Source: Sporolactobacillus spathodeae (GTDB lineage Bacteria; Bacillota; Bacilli; Bacillales; Sporolactobacillaceae). Taken from it: a stretch of 64,000 bases of DNA. Position 1 is the stretch's first letter, and each line of letters starts with the position of its first letter. The DNA lies in contig NZ_JAFBEV010000003.1 in the NCBI RefSeq assembly GCF_016908935.1, forward strand, positions 62,001-126,000, written 5' to 3'. Positions 28,203 through 37,350 of this stretch are shown piece by piece. Both the position numbers and the translations under genes were made by a program. The notes below the pieces were generated by a model. The model was not told the origin of the DNA. It saw nothing but the letters and a program-made list of their open reading frames with translations, and did not search any database.

Positions 28203-29765
28203 ATGGGCAGTATACTGACGATCATCTCCATTTTGCTTCTCTCCGTAATTTGTCTTTTTGCAGGTTACTTTTACCGGAAAAAAATTGCTGAGGCGAAAAT
28301 TGCTTCTGCTGAGAATGCCGCACGCCAGATTCTCGATGATGCGCGCCGGGATGCGGAAGCTCTGAAAAAAGAAACTCTTCTGGAAGCGAAAGATGAGGTT
28401 CATTCTTTTAGATCTCAGGCAGAAAGCGAAGCCCGTGAACGCAGAAATGAACTTCAGAGGCAGGAAAACCGCCTGGTACAGAAAGAAGATTCACTGGACC
28501 GAAAAAGCGAGTCTCTTGATAATAAAGAGAGTTCATTGGAGAAAAGGGAGGAAGCGCTTAGCAAGAAGAATCGGCAAATTGAAGAGATGGAAAGCAAAGT
28601 GGAGGAATTGCTGAAAAAACAGCAATCCGAACTTGAACGGATTTCCGGCATGACGAATGAGGAAGCCAAACAATGGATTCTCAATCAGGTTCGTCAAGAG
28701 ACGATACATGAGGCAGCTCAGATGGCCAAGGAGATTGAAGCAAGGGCCAAGGATGAGGCGGAGAAGAAAGCGAAGAGCATTCTGTCGCTTGCTATCCAAC
28801 GCTGTGCCGCAGATCATGTAGCAGAAACCACAGTTTCTGTTGTCAACTTGCCGAATGATGAGATGAAAGGACGGATTATCGGCCGCGAAGGTCGAAATAT
28901 CCGTGCGCTTGAAACACTGACGGGCATTGATTTGATCATCGATGATACTCCGGAAGCAGTGATTCTTTCCGGCTTTGATCCAATTCGACGCGAGATTGCA
29001 AGAATCTCATTAACAAAATTGGTACAGGACGGACGGATTCATCCGGCGCGAATTGAAGAAATGGTTGAAAAATCCCGTCACGAGGTCGATGAAAAGATTC
29101 GCGATTACGGTGAACAAACTACTTTCGAGGTGGGAATTCACAGTTTGCATCCGGATCTGATTAAGATTCTTGGACGTTTGCACTTCCGGACGAGCTATGG
29201 TCAGAATGTGTTGAAACATTCGGTTGAGGTCGCGTTCCTTGCAGGCATGATGGCAGCAGAGCTTGGCGAGGATGAAACGCTGGCGCGTCGCGCAGGACTC
29301 TTGCACGATATTGGCAAGGCGATCGACCATGAAGTTGAGGGAAGTCATGTTGAAATTGGTGTTGAACTTGCCACAAAGTACAAGGAGCATCCGGTTGTCA
29401 TTAACAGCATCGCATCGCATCATGGCGATACAGACGCTACTTCGGTGATTTCCGTGCTCGTTGCGGCAGCAGATGCTTTGTCTGCCGCTCGGCCGGGGGC
29501 ACGGCGTGAGACACTTGAAACTTATATCCATCGACTTGAGAAGCTTGAGGAAATCTCTGAGTCGTTTGAAGGGGTTGAAAAGTCTTATGCGATTCAGGCC
29601 GGACGAGAAATTCGCATCATCGTGCAGCCGGATATTGTTGACGATGCCAAGTCGTTCCAGCTGGCACACGATATTACGAAGAAAATTGAAAATGAATTGG
29701 ACTATCCGGGCAATATAAAGGTGACGGTTATCCGTGAAACCCGAGCAGTTGAATATGCAAAATAA
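28203..29765 (+). CDS. rny: Ribonuclease Y
   Basis: Membrane-anchored endoribonuclease that initiates mRNA decay. Order: N-terminal membrane helix ([20 protein letters not shown]), a long charged coiled coil (about residues 30-200), a KH domain ([20 protein letters not shown]) and an HD domain with catalytic HD in [16 protein letters not shown] 28200 is only 4 bases from AAGGAGG; ATG 28203 has better spacing and gives 520 residues, the B. subtilis size. Upstream pbpX of B. subtilis is missing; ymdB follows after a terminator and a repeat. Confidence 0.97.
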   Translation: MGSILTIISILLLSVICLFAGYFYRKKIAEAKIASAENAARQILDDARRDAEALKKETLLEAKDEVHSFRSQAESEARERRNELQRQENRLVQKEDSLDRKSESLDNKESSLEKREEALSKKNRQIEEMESKVEELLKKQQSELERISGMTNEEAKQWILNQVRQETIHEAAQMAKEIEARAKDEAEKKAKSILSLAIQRCAADHVAETTVSVVNLPNDEMKGRIIGREGRNIRALETLTGIDLIIDDTPEAVILSGFDPIRREIARISLTKLVQDGRIHPARIEEMVEKSRHEVDEKIRDYGEQTTFEVGIHSLHPDLIKILGRLHFRTSYGQNVLKHSVEVAFLAGMMAAELGEDETLARRAGLLHDIGKAIDHEVEGSHVEIGVELATKYKEHPVVINSIASHHGDTDATSVISVLVAAADALSAARPGARRETLETYIHRLEKLEEISESFEGVEKSYAIQAGREIRIIVQPDIVDDAKSFQLAHDITKKIENELDYPGNIKVTVIRETRAVEYAK

Positions 29766-29791
29766 AAGGCGGCGCAAGCTGTCTTTTATTT
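29762..29791 (+). terminator. Terminator of rny
   Basis: AAAAGGCGGC and GCTGTCTTTT pair fully (with G-U pairs) around a GCAA tetraloop, then ATTTTA. Confidence 0.8.
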
Positions 29792-29805
29792 TACGTTAAG
29801 AAGGT

Positions 29806-29996
29806 ATGTATAAGATTTTGCACAAAAATGCAGCGAGGCGCGAGGCGCGAGGCGCGAGGCGCGAGGCGCCTGCGGGAACAGCGTGCCAGGAGACCCCGCA
29901 GACTTTTGCCTGTTTGAGGAGACACGCGGCGCCAGTGGCAAGCGAGCAGCCGAAGCGCAATTGTTAAAAAAGGACTTGGCTATGCCAAGTTTTTCT
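29806..29996 (+). repeat. Dispersed intergenic repeat, copy 4 (long form with tandem expansion)
   Basis: Full-length family member: GTATAAGATTTTGCACAAAA, CCTGCGGGAACAGCGTGCCA, GAGACCCCGCAGACTTTTGC, GGAGACACGCGGCGCCAGTG, GCAAGCGAGCAGCCGAAGCG and the hairpin ACTTGGC-TAT-GCCAAGT near the end. The first-hairpin region is expanded by five 7-bp tandem units. Confidence 0.92.
29835..29869 (+). repeat. Five tandem copies of GAGGCGC
   Basis: Five perfect head-to-tail copies of the 7-mer GAGGCGC occupy the place where other family members have a single AGGTGCGCTGGCGC-like hairpin arm. Likely slipped-strand expansion; copy number may vary between strains. Confidence 0.95.
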
Positions 29997-30054
29997 CATG
30001 CCGTTAGCGAACGGTTAAAAAAATACCGGCATTATTTCAGAAAAGAGTGAAAAG

Positions 30055-30849
30055 ATGAAGTTATTATTTGTAGGCGATGTTTACGGGCAGACAGGGCGGG
30101 AAATGATCGCCAATTATTTGCCACGTCTTAAGAAAAAATATCAGCCATCACTGACGATTGTGAATGCGGAAAACAGCGCACATGGTAAAGGGATTACGAA
30201 AAAAATTTATAATCAGTTGCTTGAAAATGGTGCAGATATTCTGACCATGGGTAATCATACATGGGATAACCGTGAACTGTTTGAATTTATTGATGACGCG
30301 GCGAAACTCGTGCGGCCGGCGAACTTTCCAGACGGCACGCCGGGTACTGGCCTCTGCATCGTACCTGCCGGATCGGCAAAGGTTGCCGTAATAAATCTTC
30401 AGGGGCGTGTTTTTCTCCCTTCGTTAGATGATCCGTTCCGGGTAGCTGAGCGGTTGATTCGAGAGGCTCGGAAAACGACACCGATCATTTTTATTGATTT
30501 TCATGCAGAGACAACCAGTGAAAAATTGGCGCTTGCCTGGCATTTGGATGGTAGAATCTCAGGCCTGGTCGGCACCCATACCCACGTCCAAACAGCGGAT
30601 GAACGAATATTGCCAAACGGGACAGCCTATCTGACAGATGTTGGGATGACCGGTCCTTATAACGGTATCATCGGTGTTGATAGGGAGGCAGTGACACGTC
30701 GTTTTCTGACGCAACTGCCAGTTCGCTTTGAAGCAGCGCCTGGTCCTGGGCAACTTGGTGCTGTCGTGCTGACTGTCGATGAGAAGAGCGGCCGGACGAC
30801 AAAAATCGAACGCATTCTGATTAACGACGACCATCTATTCTTCGATTAA
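30055..30849 (+). CDS. ymdB: YmdB-type metallophosphoesterase
   Basis: 264-residue calcineurin-like phosphodiesterase; B. subtilis YmdB hydrolyses 2',3'-cyclic nucleotides and affects biofilm versus motility fate. Metal ligands are visible in FVGDVYGQTGREM, VNAENSAHGKGIT, MGNHTWDN, DFHAETTSEK and GTHTHVQTAD. ATG after a weak GAGTG site. It lies between rny and spoVS as in Bacillus; here the repeat copy occupies the rny-ymdB spacer. Confidence 0.95.
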   Translation: MKLLFVGDVYGQTGREMIANYLPRLKKKYQPSLTIVNAENSAHGKGITKKIYNQLLENGADILTMGNHTWDNRELFEFIDDAAKLVRPANFPDGTPGTGLCIVPAGSAKVAVINLQGRVFLPSLDDPFRVAERLIREARKTTPIIFIDFHAETTSEKLALAWHLDGRISGLVGTHTHVQTADERILPNGTAYLTDVGMTGPYNGIIGVDREAVTRRFLTQLPVRFEAAPGPGQLGAVVLTVDEKSGRTTKIERILINDDHLFFD

Positions 30850-30877
30850 AGGATTCAGGGTCGCAATGAAAACGGAC

Positions 30878-30902
30878 AGGAATAGTCATCTCTTATAAGA
30901 AT
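30878..30902 (+). promoter_or_regulatory. Putative sigma-H promoter of spoVS
   Basis: AGGAATA, about 11 bases, and TAAGAAT resemble the sigma-H pattern (AGGA..T / GAAT). spoVS is a sigma-H gene in B. subtilis. Located about 45 bp before the ATG. Confidence 0.55.
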
Positions 30903-30946
30903 ATAGTTAGTTATGGGCAATCCTTATAAGGAGATGACAAAAAGTT

Positions 30947-31207
30947 ATGGATGTGTTAAAAGTATCAGCAAAATCAGTACCCAACTCAGTTGCCGGTGCC
31001 CTTGCACATGCGATGAGGGAGCAAAAAACAGCTGAAATTCAGGCAATTGGTGCCGGCGCCCTGAATCAGGCAGTGAAGGCAGTCGCGATTGCCAGAGGGT
31101 TCGTTGCGCCGAGCGGTCTCGATTTGATCTGCATTCCTGCCTTTACAGATATCCAGATCGACGGCGAAGAACGAACCGCGATAAAACTTATTGTGGAACC
31201 CAGGTAA
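30947..31207 (+). CDS. spoVS: Stage V sporulation protein S
   Basis: 86-residue Alba-like protein needed for timely progression through sporulation. The sequence (VSAKSVPNSVAGALAHAMRE, GAGALNQAVKAVAIARGFVA, IPAFTDIQIDGEERTAIKLI) is almost invariant across Bacillales. AAGGAG is 13 bases before the ATG, unusually long and the same distance as in recA of this window. A sigma-H-like promoter precedes it and a terminator follows. Confidence 0.97.
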   Translation: MDVLKVSAKSVPNSVAGALAHAMREQKTAEIQAIGAGALNQAVKAVAIARGFVAPSGLDLICIPAFTDIQIDGEERTAIKLIVEPR

Positions 31208-31327
31208 ATATTTTCTTAACTTAATAGGATTGCTTCAGAAGAAAGGCAGTACGTCACGTAAAAGAGAAAAAGTTGAACACGGCAATCCTAGAGGCTATAC
31301 GAAGCCAAAATCAGCTAAAGGAAAAGT

Positions 31328-31354
31328 GAGCGGGAATAGAGACCGCTCTCTTTT
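31328..31354 (+). terminator. Terminator downstream of spoVS
   Basis: GAGCGG and CCGCTC with a 9-base loop, then CTTTTC. The spacer 31208-31493 has no other supported feature; an 88-codon open frame through it overlaps this hairpin and looks non-coding. Confidence 0.65.
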
Positions 31355-31493
31355 CATATCCTATCTTTTTACGCCTGATCAATCGATAAAGCAAGTTGTG
31401 ACTGAAATAAACGTATATTTTGCGAAATCAGAAAGTAAGCGTTATCATTGTCAGTAAACAAAACCAATCATTCGTTCTTTGAGGTGAAAAATA

Positions 31494-32906
31494 ATGACCC
31501 TGCCGAAAGCAGTGTTGCAAAATCTGAAAAAAGTGATTCGCGACCCGAAACGATTGCTGACCCGTGAAGAAGACCTGCTTAGTTACGGCTATGATGCATC
31601 GTTTGGCTTCTACCGACCCGATCTCGTGGTACAGGTTCTGTCTTCGGAAGAAACAGCGGCTGTGATGAAATTGGCGAACCGTTATAAATTACCGGTCACA
31701 CCAAGGGGACAGGCGTCTAGCCTCAGCGGTGGTCCGCTGCCGGTGAAAGGGGGGATCGTGCTCGATGTCTCTCAATGGAATCAGAAACTGGTCATTGACC
31801 CGGAAGATCTTGTCGCTATCGTGTCACCAGGCGTCATTACAGCAGCGATTGACGACGCAGCCGCAGCCTATGGACTGATGTATGCGCCCGATCCAGGCAG
31901 CTCGCACTTTTCGACGATCGGCGGCAATCTGGCTGAGAATTCCGGCGGACCAAGGTGCCTGAAATACGGAGTGACTAAAGATTACGTGATTGGTCTTGAA
32001 GTGGTGACGCCACAAGGCGAGGTCATCCACACGGGCGGACGGACGGTTAAAAATGTCAGCGGTTATGATCTAACCAAACTGATCGTTGGCTCCGAAGGAA
32101 CACTTGGCATCATTACTGAAGCGGTACTTCGTCTCGTTCCACGACCGCCAGCCACACGCACGCTAATGGTCAGTTTTAATCATTTTGTCGATTCTGGACG
32201 CATGGTGACAAAGATTTTGACTTCCGGCATCCTTCCGTCAAAAATCGAGATGATGGATCAGGCGTCGATTCGGGCAGTGGAAGCATATCGTCCACTTGGG
32301 CTGCCGATTGACAGCGAGGCGATTCTGCTTATTCAATTGGATGGTCATCCAGCTGCTATCGACGAAGAGATGCTGAAGATCGAAGAAATCGCGAAACAAC
32401 TGGACGCAAGAGAAGTGAAAGATGCGGCAACCGAAGAAGAGGCAAAAGAACTGTGGAAGGCGAGGAAACTTGTCTCGCCAGCGATTGTTCGTCATAAACC
32501 AACGAAAATTTCCGAGGATGCAACGGTTCCGCGCAGTAAAATTCCAGAGTTCTGCAGGAGACTACAGCAAATCAAGGAAAAATACAAAATTGATCTCGTC
32601 GTTTTCGGGCACGCTGGCGACGGAAACTTACATCCGAATATCATCTGTGATAAGCGTAATAAACAAGAAATGGGTCGCGTTGAGCAAGCAATTCAGGCGA
32701 TATTTTCCGCAGCGCTTGAATTGGGTGGCACGCTTTCTGGTGAGCACGGTATCGGAACCATGAAAAGCGCATTCATGGCTCAAGAGTTCTCCCAAGAAAC
32801 ACTCGATATGATGGAGCGGATCAAGCACGCTTGGGATCCAAACCATATTCTGAATCCCGGCAAGATATTTCCCGAGCCCGGTGTGAAGCTGGTGTTATCG
32901 GAATGA
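31494..32906 (+). CDS. glcD: FAD-linked (glycolate/D-lactate) oxidase subunit GlcD
   Basis: 470-residue FAD_binding_4 plus FAD-oxidase C-terminal protein. The FAD-binding region (TPRGQASSLSGGPLPVKGGI and the FSTIGGNLAENSGG motif) and the C-terminal GHAGDGNLHPNI and GEHGIGTMK motifs are intact. With the iron-sulfur subunit GlcF it would oxidise glycolate or D-lactate and pass electrons to the quinone pool. Its stop overlaps the glcF start (ATGA). Not part of this region in B. subtilis, so an insertion between spoVS and miaB. Confidence 0.93.
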   Translation: MTLPKAVLQNLKKVIRDPKRLLTREEDLLSYGYDASFGFYRPDLVVQVLSSEETAAVMKLANRYKLPVTPRGQASSLSGGPLPVKGGIVLDVSQWNQKLVIDPEDLVAIVSPGVITAAIDDAAAAYGLMYAPDPGSSHFSTIGGNLAENSGGPRCLKYGVTKDYVIGLEVVTPQGEVIHTGGRTVKNVSGYDLTKLIVGSEGTLGIITEAVLRLVPRPPATRTLMVSFNHFVDSGRMVTKILTSGILPSKIEMMDQASIRAVEAYRPLGLPIDSEAILLIQLDGHPAAIDEEMLKIEEIAKQLDAREVKDAATEEEAKELWKARKLVSPAIVRHKPTKISEDATVPRSKIPEFCRRLQQIKEKYKIDLVVFGHAGDGNLHPNIICDKRNKQEMGRVEQAIQAIFSAALELGGTLSGEHGIGTMKSAFMAQEFSQETLDMMERIKHAWDPNHILNPGKIFPEPGVKLVLSE

Positions 32907-34189
32907 CTGATGATCCGGCAAATAAACTCGCTTATGATGAAACATTTAGCTGCATTCAATGCGGCACTTGTTTGCCCGCCTGTCCCACCTATAAAACGAT
33001 GGGCAAAGAGACACAGTCACCGCGCGGGCGAATCAATCTCGTTAAAATGGCTGCTGAAAAGAAAATTCCGCTTGAAGCTATCCGCGAGCCAATCGATCTC
33101 TGTCTTGGCTGCCGGGCATGCGAGCGAGTCTGTCCAACAAATGTTCCGTACGGAAAAATCCTCGAGTCAGCAAAAGAGGCCCTGTTTGAGCAACAAAAAG
33201 ATGCAAGCTCTTTGCTCAAAAGATTAGAAGAGAATTTATTCTATAAACAGATTTTTCCAAAGCACCAAGTCATGGCTGTTGCAGGGAGTCTGCTCTGGTT
33301 TTATCAAAAGTCGGGGCTAAAAAATTTGGCACACCTCACCCATTTGACAAAACTTTTGCCAGAAAATCTGGAAACATTCGAACGTGCGACGCCTGACGTT
33401 CACGTCCGCGGTATGCATCGGGCTGAGCATGTGAAAAACGAAACAGCGGCTAATTATAAGGTTGCATTTTTCAACGGCTGCGTCATGGATGCTGTATTCG
33501 GTCGAATCAATGATATGAGTGTCAAGTTGCTTATAGCGTGCGGCTGTTCGGTTGTCATCCCCCCAAAGCAGACCTGCTGCGGGGCGCTTCATCTGCACGG
33601 CGGTCGTCGAGCAGAGAGCAAGGAGCTTGCGCGGCGCAATATCGAAGCCTTTGAGGCTGAAGCACCGGATTTTGTTATTAATAACGCTGGCGGTTGCGGT
33701 GCCATGCTCAGTGAATATCCACAACTTTTTGCAGATGAACCGGATTGGAAAGCGCGCGCTGAGCGTTTTTCACAACATTCAATTGATATTAGTGTTTTGC
33801 TGGCGAAACTGGATTTGCCACTAAAAAAGACGCTCAATTACCGGGTCACACTTCAACCATCTTGTCATATGACGAATGTGCAAAAAGTTGTCAATGAACC
33901 TATCCGTTTAATTCAAAAACTGGACGGGGTCGCTTTTCATCCACTGGATGATCCTGATTTCTGCTGCGGGTCAGCAGGTATCTACAATTTGATTAATTAT
34001 GAACCAGCGATGGAGATTCTTGATGTGAAAATGGCAGATGTCCAAAAGCAGAATCCGGATGTGATTGTCACAACCAATCCTGGCTGCTTGTTGCAGATGC
34101 GCGTCGGCATTGAGCGGGAACGGCTACAAGATCGGATGAAAGCCATGCATTTGGTTGAGTTGTTGGCCGAGGCATGCGGCATCGAATAA
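32903..34189 (+). CDS. glcF: Glycolate/D-lactate oxidase iron-sulfur subunit GlcF
   Basis: 428-residue electron-transfer subunit with two 4Fe-4S motifs (CIQCGTCLPACP near residue 15 and CLGCRACERVCPTN near 70) and two CCG cysteine-rich domains (KQTCCGALHLHGG and PDFCCGSAGIYN). A longer in-frame opening to 32831 lies inside glcD; the ATG at 32903 overlapping the glcD stop is the natural coupled start. No GlcE gene is present, so the complex would be GlcDF only. Confidence 0.93.
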   Translation: MTDDPANKLAYDETFSCIQCGTCLPACPTYKTMGKETQSPRGRINLVKMAAEKKIPLEAIREPIDLCLGCRACERVCPTNVPYGKILESAKEALFEQQKDASSLLKRLEENLFYKQIFPKHQVMAVAGSLLWFYQKSGLKNLAHLTHLTKLLPENLETFERATPDVHVRGMHRAEHVKNETAANYKVAFFNGCVMDAVFGRINDMSVKLLIACGCSVVIPPKQTCCGALHLHGGRRAESKELARRNIEAFEAEAPDFVINNAGGCGAMLSEYPQLFADEPDWKARAERFSQHSIDISVLLAKLDLPLKKTLNYRVTLQPSCHMTNVQKVVNEPIRLIQKLDGVAFHPLDDPDFCCGSAGIYNLINYEPAMEILDVKMADVQKQNPDVIVTTNPGCLLQMRVGIERERLQDRMKAMHLVELLAEACGIE

Positions 34190-34238
34190 AATTTCTTATG
34201 GCCGTAATAATTTTTAGATAAAGAGTCAAGTTTATCGA

Positions 34239-34290
34239 GATACAGATTCAAGCGGCGAAATGAGTCGTTGTTTGAGTCTGTATTTTCTTT
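34239..34290 (+). terminator. Terminator of glcDF
   Basis: GATACAGATTCAA and TTGAGTCTGTAT form the outer stem of a long hairpin, followed by TTTTCTTTT. Confidence 0.8.
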
Positions 34291-34383
34291 TATCGTAAAT
34301 TAAGATTGAAAGTAAATGTGCAATCGTTAGCCTATAACTTATTGAAATACATAAATAAATTGTTGAAAAACAATAAATAATTA

Positions 34384-34412
34384 TTTCTTATCAATAATTT
34401 ATATGCTATAAT
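34384..34412 (+). promoter_or_regulatory. Extended -10 promoter of the DUF2975 operon
   Basis: TATGC-TATAAT is an extended -10 (34402-34412) with a weak TTTCTT 17 bp upstream, about 35 bp before the first gene. Confidence 0.6.
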
Positions 34413-34446
34413 CTCAAGTGAAAATTAAAGTAGAGGTGAGCATGAA

Positions 34447-34908
34447 ATGTTGATTTTGGATCAAAAAGGACTCTCGGGATGGGTCAAACTTTTGCTTGAT
34501 TTGATCTTTATCGGCGGTGCATTGATTTTTCTGAGCTTACCATGGTCAGTTAATTGGTACGAACGTTTGTTGCCTGAGGAATCAAACGAAAATTATTGGT
34601 TCCTACTTATTTTTCTTTATGTCACCGGATTTTTTGCACTGGAGATTGTCTTTGAATTGCGGCGAATATTCAACACACTTAACAAGCATGATCCGTTCCT
34701 CATCGAAAATGTACGCAGTCTGCAACATATGGCGGTCGCTTCATTTTTGATAACAGCCGGCTACATCGTTAAAATCATTTTTTTCAACTCGTTCTTAACG
34801 ATCATTATCGCGATGGTTTTTGTTATTGCTGGACTTTTCTCATTAGTACTTTCAGAAGTCTTTCATCAGGCAGTGATGGTGAAGGAAGAAAATGACTTAA
34901 CAATTTAG
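34447..34908 (+). CDS. DUF2975 membrane protein
   Basis: 153-residue integral membrane protein with four hydrophobic segments (about residues 12-30, 45-65, 95-115, 118-138). The interspersed FELRRIFNTLNKHDPFLIEN loop is characteristic of DUF2975 proteins, which are routinely encoded next to a YozG-like XRE regulator, as here. Role unknown. ATG after AGAGGTG; it is followed 11 bp later by the regulator gene. Confidence 0.85.
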   Translation: MLILDQKGLSGWVKLLLDLIFIGGALIFLSLPWSVNWYERLLPEESNENYWFLLIFLYVTGFFALEIVFELRRIFNTLNKHDPFLIENVRSLQHMAVASFLITAGYIVKIIFFNSFLTIIIAMVFVIAGLFSLVLSEVFHQAVMVKEENDLTI

Positions 34909-34919
34909 AGGGATGCAAA

Positions 34920-35156
34920 ATGGCGATTATTGTAAATTTAGATGTTGTCATGGCCAAACGAAAAATAAGTGCGACCGATCTCGCGGCACGCGTACAGATT
35001 ACACCTGCGAATCTGTCGATTTTGAAGAATAACAAAGCGAAAGCAATCCGTTTTTCAACGCTAGAAGCGATCTGCCGTGTCCTTAACTGTCAACCAGGGG
35101 ATTTACTGGAATATAGGCCGGAACAGGGTGGTATAGAGAAAGGAGATAATGATTGA
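34920..35156 (+). CDS. Small XRE-family regulator (YozG-like)
   Basis: 78 residues consisting almost entirely of a Cro/C1-type helix-turn-helix: VVMAKRKISATDLAARVQIT, PANLSILKNNKAKAIRFSTL, ICRVLNCQPGDLLEY. Such stand-alone HTH proteins accompany DUF2975 membrane proteins and probably autoregulate the cassette; whether the membrane partner modulates the regulator is unknown. Its stop codon overlaps the start of the next gene (TGATG), so the three genes are translationally coupled. Confidence 0.88.
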   Translation: MAIIVNLDVVMAKRKISATDLAARVQITPANLSILKNNKAKAIRFSTLEAICRVLNCQPGDLLEYRPEQGGIEKGDND

Positions 35157-36649
35157 TGAAAAAAAAGATGAATGAAAATTTTAATGAGAAGCATCTGCTT
35201 ATGAAAAGCGATGTACAATTGTTAATTGGCGCTGTGCTCCTTGGATTACTTGGCGATCAATTTTTTTATGAAAGAAATCTTGGACTCTCTGTACCGCTCT
35301 TTATTATCGCATTTTACAGTCTGTATTTTGGTATCATCAATCGAACGATAAATGTCAAATCGAAAACTGTTCCATTTTTGCTTGTAGCAATTTTTTTATT
35401 AGCATTAAGCTTTTTCATCCGCAGCAGCAGTGTTTTGTGGCTTTTTGACTTTATGTTACTGCCGTTCTTAATTGTGCTTCATACACTTTTGGCAGAGCAT
35501 CAAGTCGCTCCTACGGCACCGAAAATTCTTTTCGACTTGCTCTTCGGTTTCCTATATCGTCCGTTTGCTTTCTGTCTGTTGCCGTTCCAGATGGTTGGTA
35601 AGTTGCTTAAGCGTAAATCTCATATGCGATCAGACAGTGTCTTTATAAAGATATTGATTGGCATAGGACTGACCGTTCCCTTATTGTTGGTCATTATACC
35701 GTTGCTTGCTTCAGCCGATCAGATTTTTAACCGTTTGCTTGGACAGATTCCTCAAGTATTCAATTCATTTAATCTTGGCTCTGTGATTGGTCAGACGATT
35801 TTTACGACGATTCTTGCCGTTTGTTCCTTTAGTTATTTGTGGACGCTTCTCCATCCGCAGCAATGGTTTTGGACTGTTCTGAACGAAAAGACAGGTGCAG
35901 TACCGAATGATACGCTTGATTCAGTCATTGTTTTAACGATACTGGCAGTTATCAATATGATTTATCTGATTTTTACAGCGATACAGTTTTCGTATTTATT
36001 CGGCAAGCTGCCGCAAGGGTATACGTATGCCGGTTATGCCCGCCATGGGTTCTTCGAATTGGTTGCTGTGACGCTCATTAACTTGACGCTGCTACTTTCA
36101 CTCTTTTATTTTGACAAGCAGAGACGCTCTGCAGTCGCTTGGCTAGAGTCACTGCTGATTGGTTGCACATTGATCATGCTTGTTTCCGCGTTCACACGAA
36201 TGGCGGTCTATGAGCAAATGTATGGCTACACGCGATTGCGTCTTGTAACCCATGCCTTTATGCTATTCTTGGCGTTTCTCCTGCTGTTTACACTTTATCG
36301 TATCTGGCAGCCAAGGGTGCGGATTGTACGCTTTTTTCTTTTGGCTGCACTGACTTTTATTGTTGCGATTAACTACGTCAATATTGATTATTGGATCGCG
36401 AAAAACAATATCGATCGTTATCAGCGAACCGGTAAAATTGATTGTAACTATCTAGTCAGCTTATCGGATGATGCCGTTCCTCAACTTGTTCGTCTGATCG
36501 GTACGGGGAACGGTCCTGTGCGCCAAACGATTGCTAGAGATTTGGCGATCCGGGAACGGACGCTCGAACGCAGAACACAGTGGCAATCATTCAATCTCTC
36601 GGACTATCAGAGCCTAAGATTACTTGAGCATTACCGATTGCAACAATAA
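35156..36649 (+). CDS. DUF4173 polytopic membrane protein
   Basis: About 497 residues with ten or more hydrophobic segments, beginning KSDVQLLIGAVLLGLLGDQF and containing the family-typical FTRMAVYEQMYGYTRLRL and NYVNIDYWIAKNNIDRY near the C-terminus. The soluble C-terminal tail (CNYLVSLSDDAVPQLVRLIG onward) is predicted extracytoplasmic or regulatory. Function unknown. ATG at 35156 overlaps the XRE stop; a TTG one codon earlier is possible. Confidence 0.85.
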   Translation: MKKKMNENFNEKHLLMKSDVQLLIGAVLLGLLGDQFFYERNLGLSVPLFIIAFYSLYFGIINRTINVKSKTVPFLLVAIFLLALSFFIRSSSVLWLFDFMLLPFLIVLHTLLAEHQVAPTAPKILFDLLFGFLYRPFAFCLLPFQMVGKLLKRKSHMRSDSVFIKILIGIGLTVPLLLVIIPLLASADQIFNRLLGQIPQVFNSFNLGSVIGQTIFTTILAVCSFSYLWTLLHPQQWFWTVLNEKTGAVPNDTLDSVIVLTILAVINMIYLIFTAIQFSYLFGKLPQGYTYAGYARHGFFELVAVTLINLTLLLSLFYFDKQRRSAVAWLESLLIGCTLIMLVSAFTRMAVYEQMYGYTRLRLVTHAFMLFLAFLLLFTLYRIWQPRVRIVRFFLLAALTFIVAINYVNIDYWIAKNNIDRYQRTGKIDCNYLVSLSDDAVPQLVRLIGTGNGPVRQTIARDLAIRERTLERRTQWQSFNLSDYQSLRLLEHYRLQQ

Positions 36650-36833
36650 TGAGTGAAACTGCAAGTCATCTCGGGCGTACGAAAAACCACTTTATCGAGG
36701 AACTTTTATCAAAATAGAGAACCAGGATATGCGATGGGCAGATCAATTGCTCGAGCATTTATTTCATGGCATACTTAAATCATCAAATCGGTCGTGCGCG
36801 ATTGATAATTTCTGCAAAAAGGAGGTGCCGGCG

Positions 36834-37337
36834 ATGGCTGCTCACCAGTCAGCAATCAGACTCGATAATCAAATCTGTTTTGCCGTATACAACGCGAACC
36901 GATTGTACAATAAATTTTATCAACTCGCTTTAGCTCCGTTCCAGCTGACGTATCCACAATACGCGGTGCTGCTCGCGCTCTGGGAGGAGGATGCAGTTAC
37001 ACTTCGTGCGTTGGGTCAGAAATTGCATTTGGAAAGCAATACTTTGACGCCGTTACTCAAACGACTCGAAAAGAACGGCTGGGTGACTCGTAAGCGGCCA
37101 TTAGTAGACAAACGTCAGCTGCTCCTTCACTTAACGGATTTTGGAAAGAAGAAGCAAACAGAAGTCATGCAAGCGGTCCTCGGCTGCGCGAATCAAATGG
37201 CATTGAGTGAAGCGAGCTATCATGACTCTTTAAATAAGATTCAAGAACTAAACGTCATACTTTCTCGACAGATTAACGAAATGGAAAATGGCACCTCGTG
37301 TATTGCAGAGGAACACCCCACACGATGCGAACAATGA
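36834..37337 (+). CDS. ohrR: OhrR-type MarR-family peroxide-sensing regulator
   Basis: 167-residue winged-helix repressor. The redox Cys of OhrR is at residue 15 (LDNQICFAVYNANRLYNKFY), followed by LTYPQYAVLLALWEED and SNTLTPLLKRLEKNGWVTRK. The C-terminal extension carries two further cysteines (TSCIAEEHPTRCEQ) that could serve a two-Cys sensing mode; inferred. The open frame reaches 36729, but ATG 36834 follows AAAGGAGGTG. It is 13 bp before the peroxidase gene, so it probably controls that gene and itself. Confidence 0.9.
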   Translation: MAAHQSAIRLDNQICFAVYNANRLYNKFYQLALAPFQLTYPQYAVLLALWEEDAVTLRALGQKLHLESNTLTPLLKRLEKNGWVTRKRPLVDKRQLLLHLTDFGKKKQTEVMQAVLGCANQMALSEASYHDSLNKIQELNVILSRQINEMENGTSCIAEEHPTRCEQ

Positions 37338-37350
37338 AAGGATGATTTAG

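Noticed and set aside
29010-29777. 255-codon minus-strand open frame
   Set aside because: Antisense to the conserved KH/HD part of rny, no ribosome site and no recognisable domain.
29835-29869. Possible CRISPR-like array
   Set aside because: Units are 7 bp with no spacers; it is a simple tandem repeat inside the dispersed element.
31191-31457. 88-codon open frame after spoVS
   Set aside because: Overlaps the spoVS end and a terminator hairpin; composition is not protein-like and no ribosome site is suitable.
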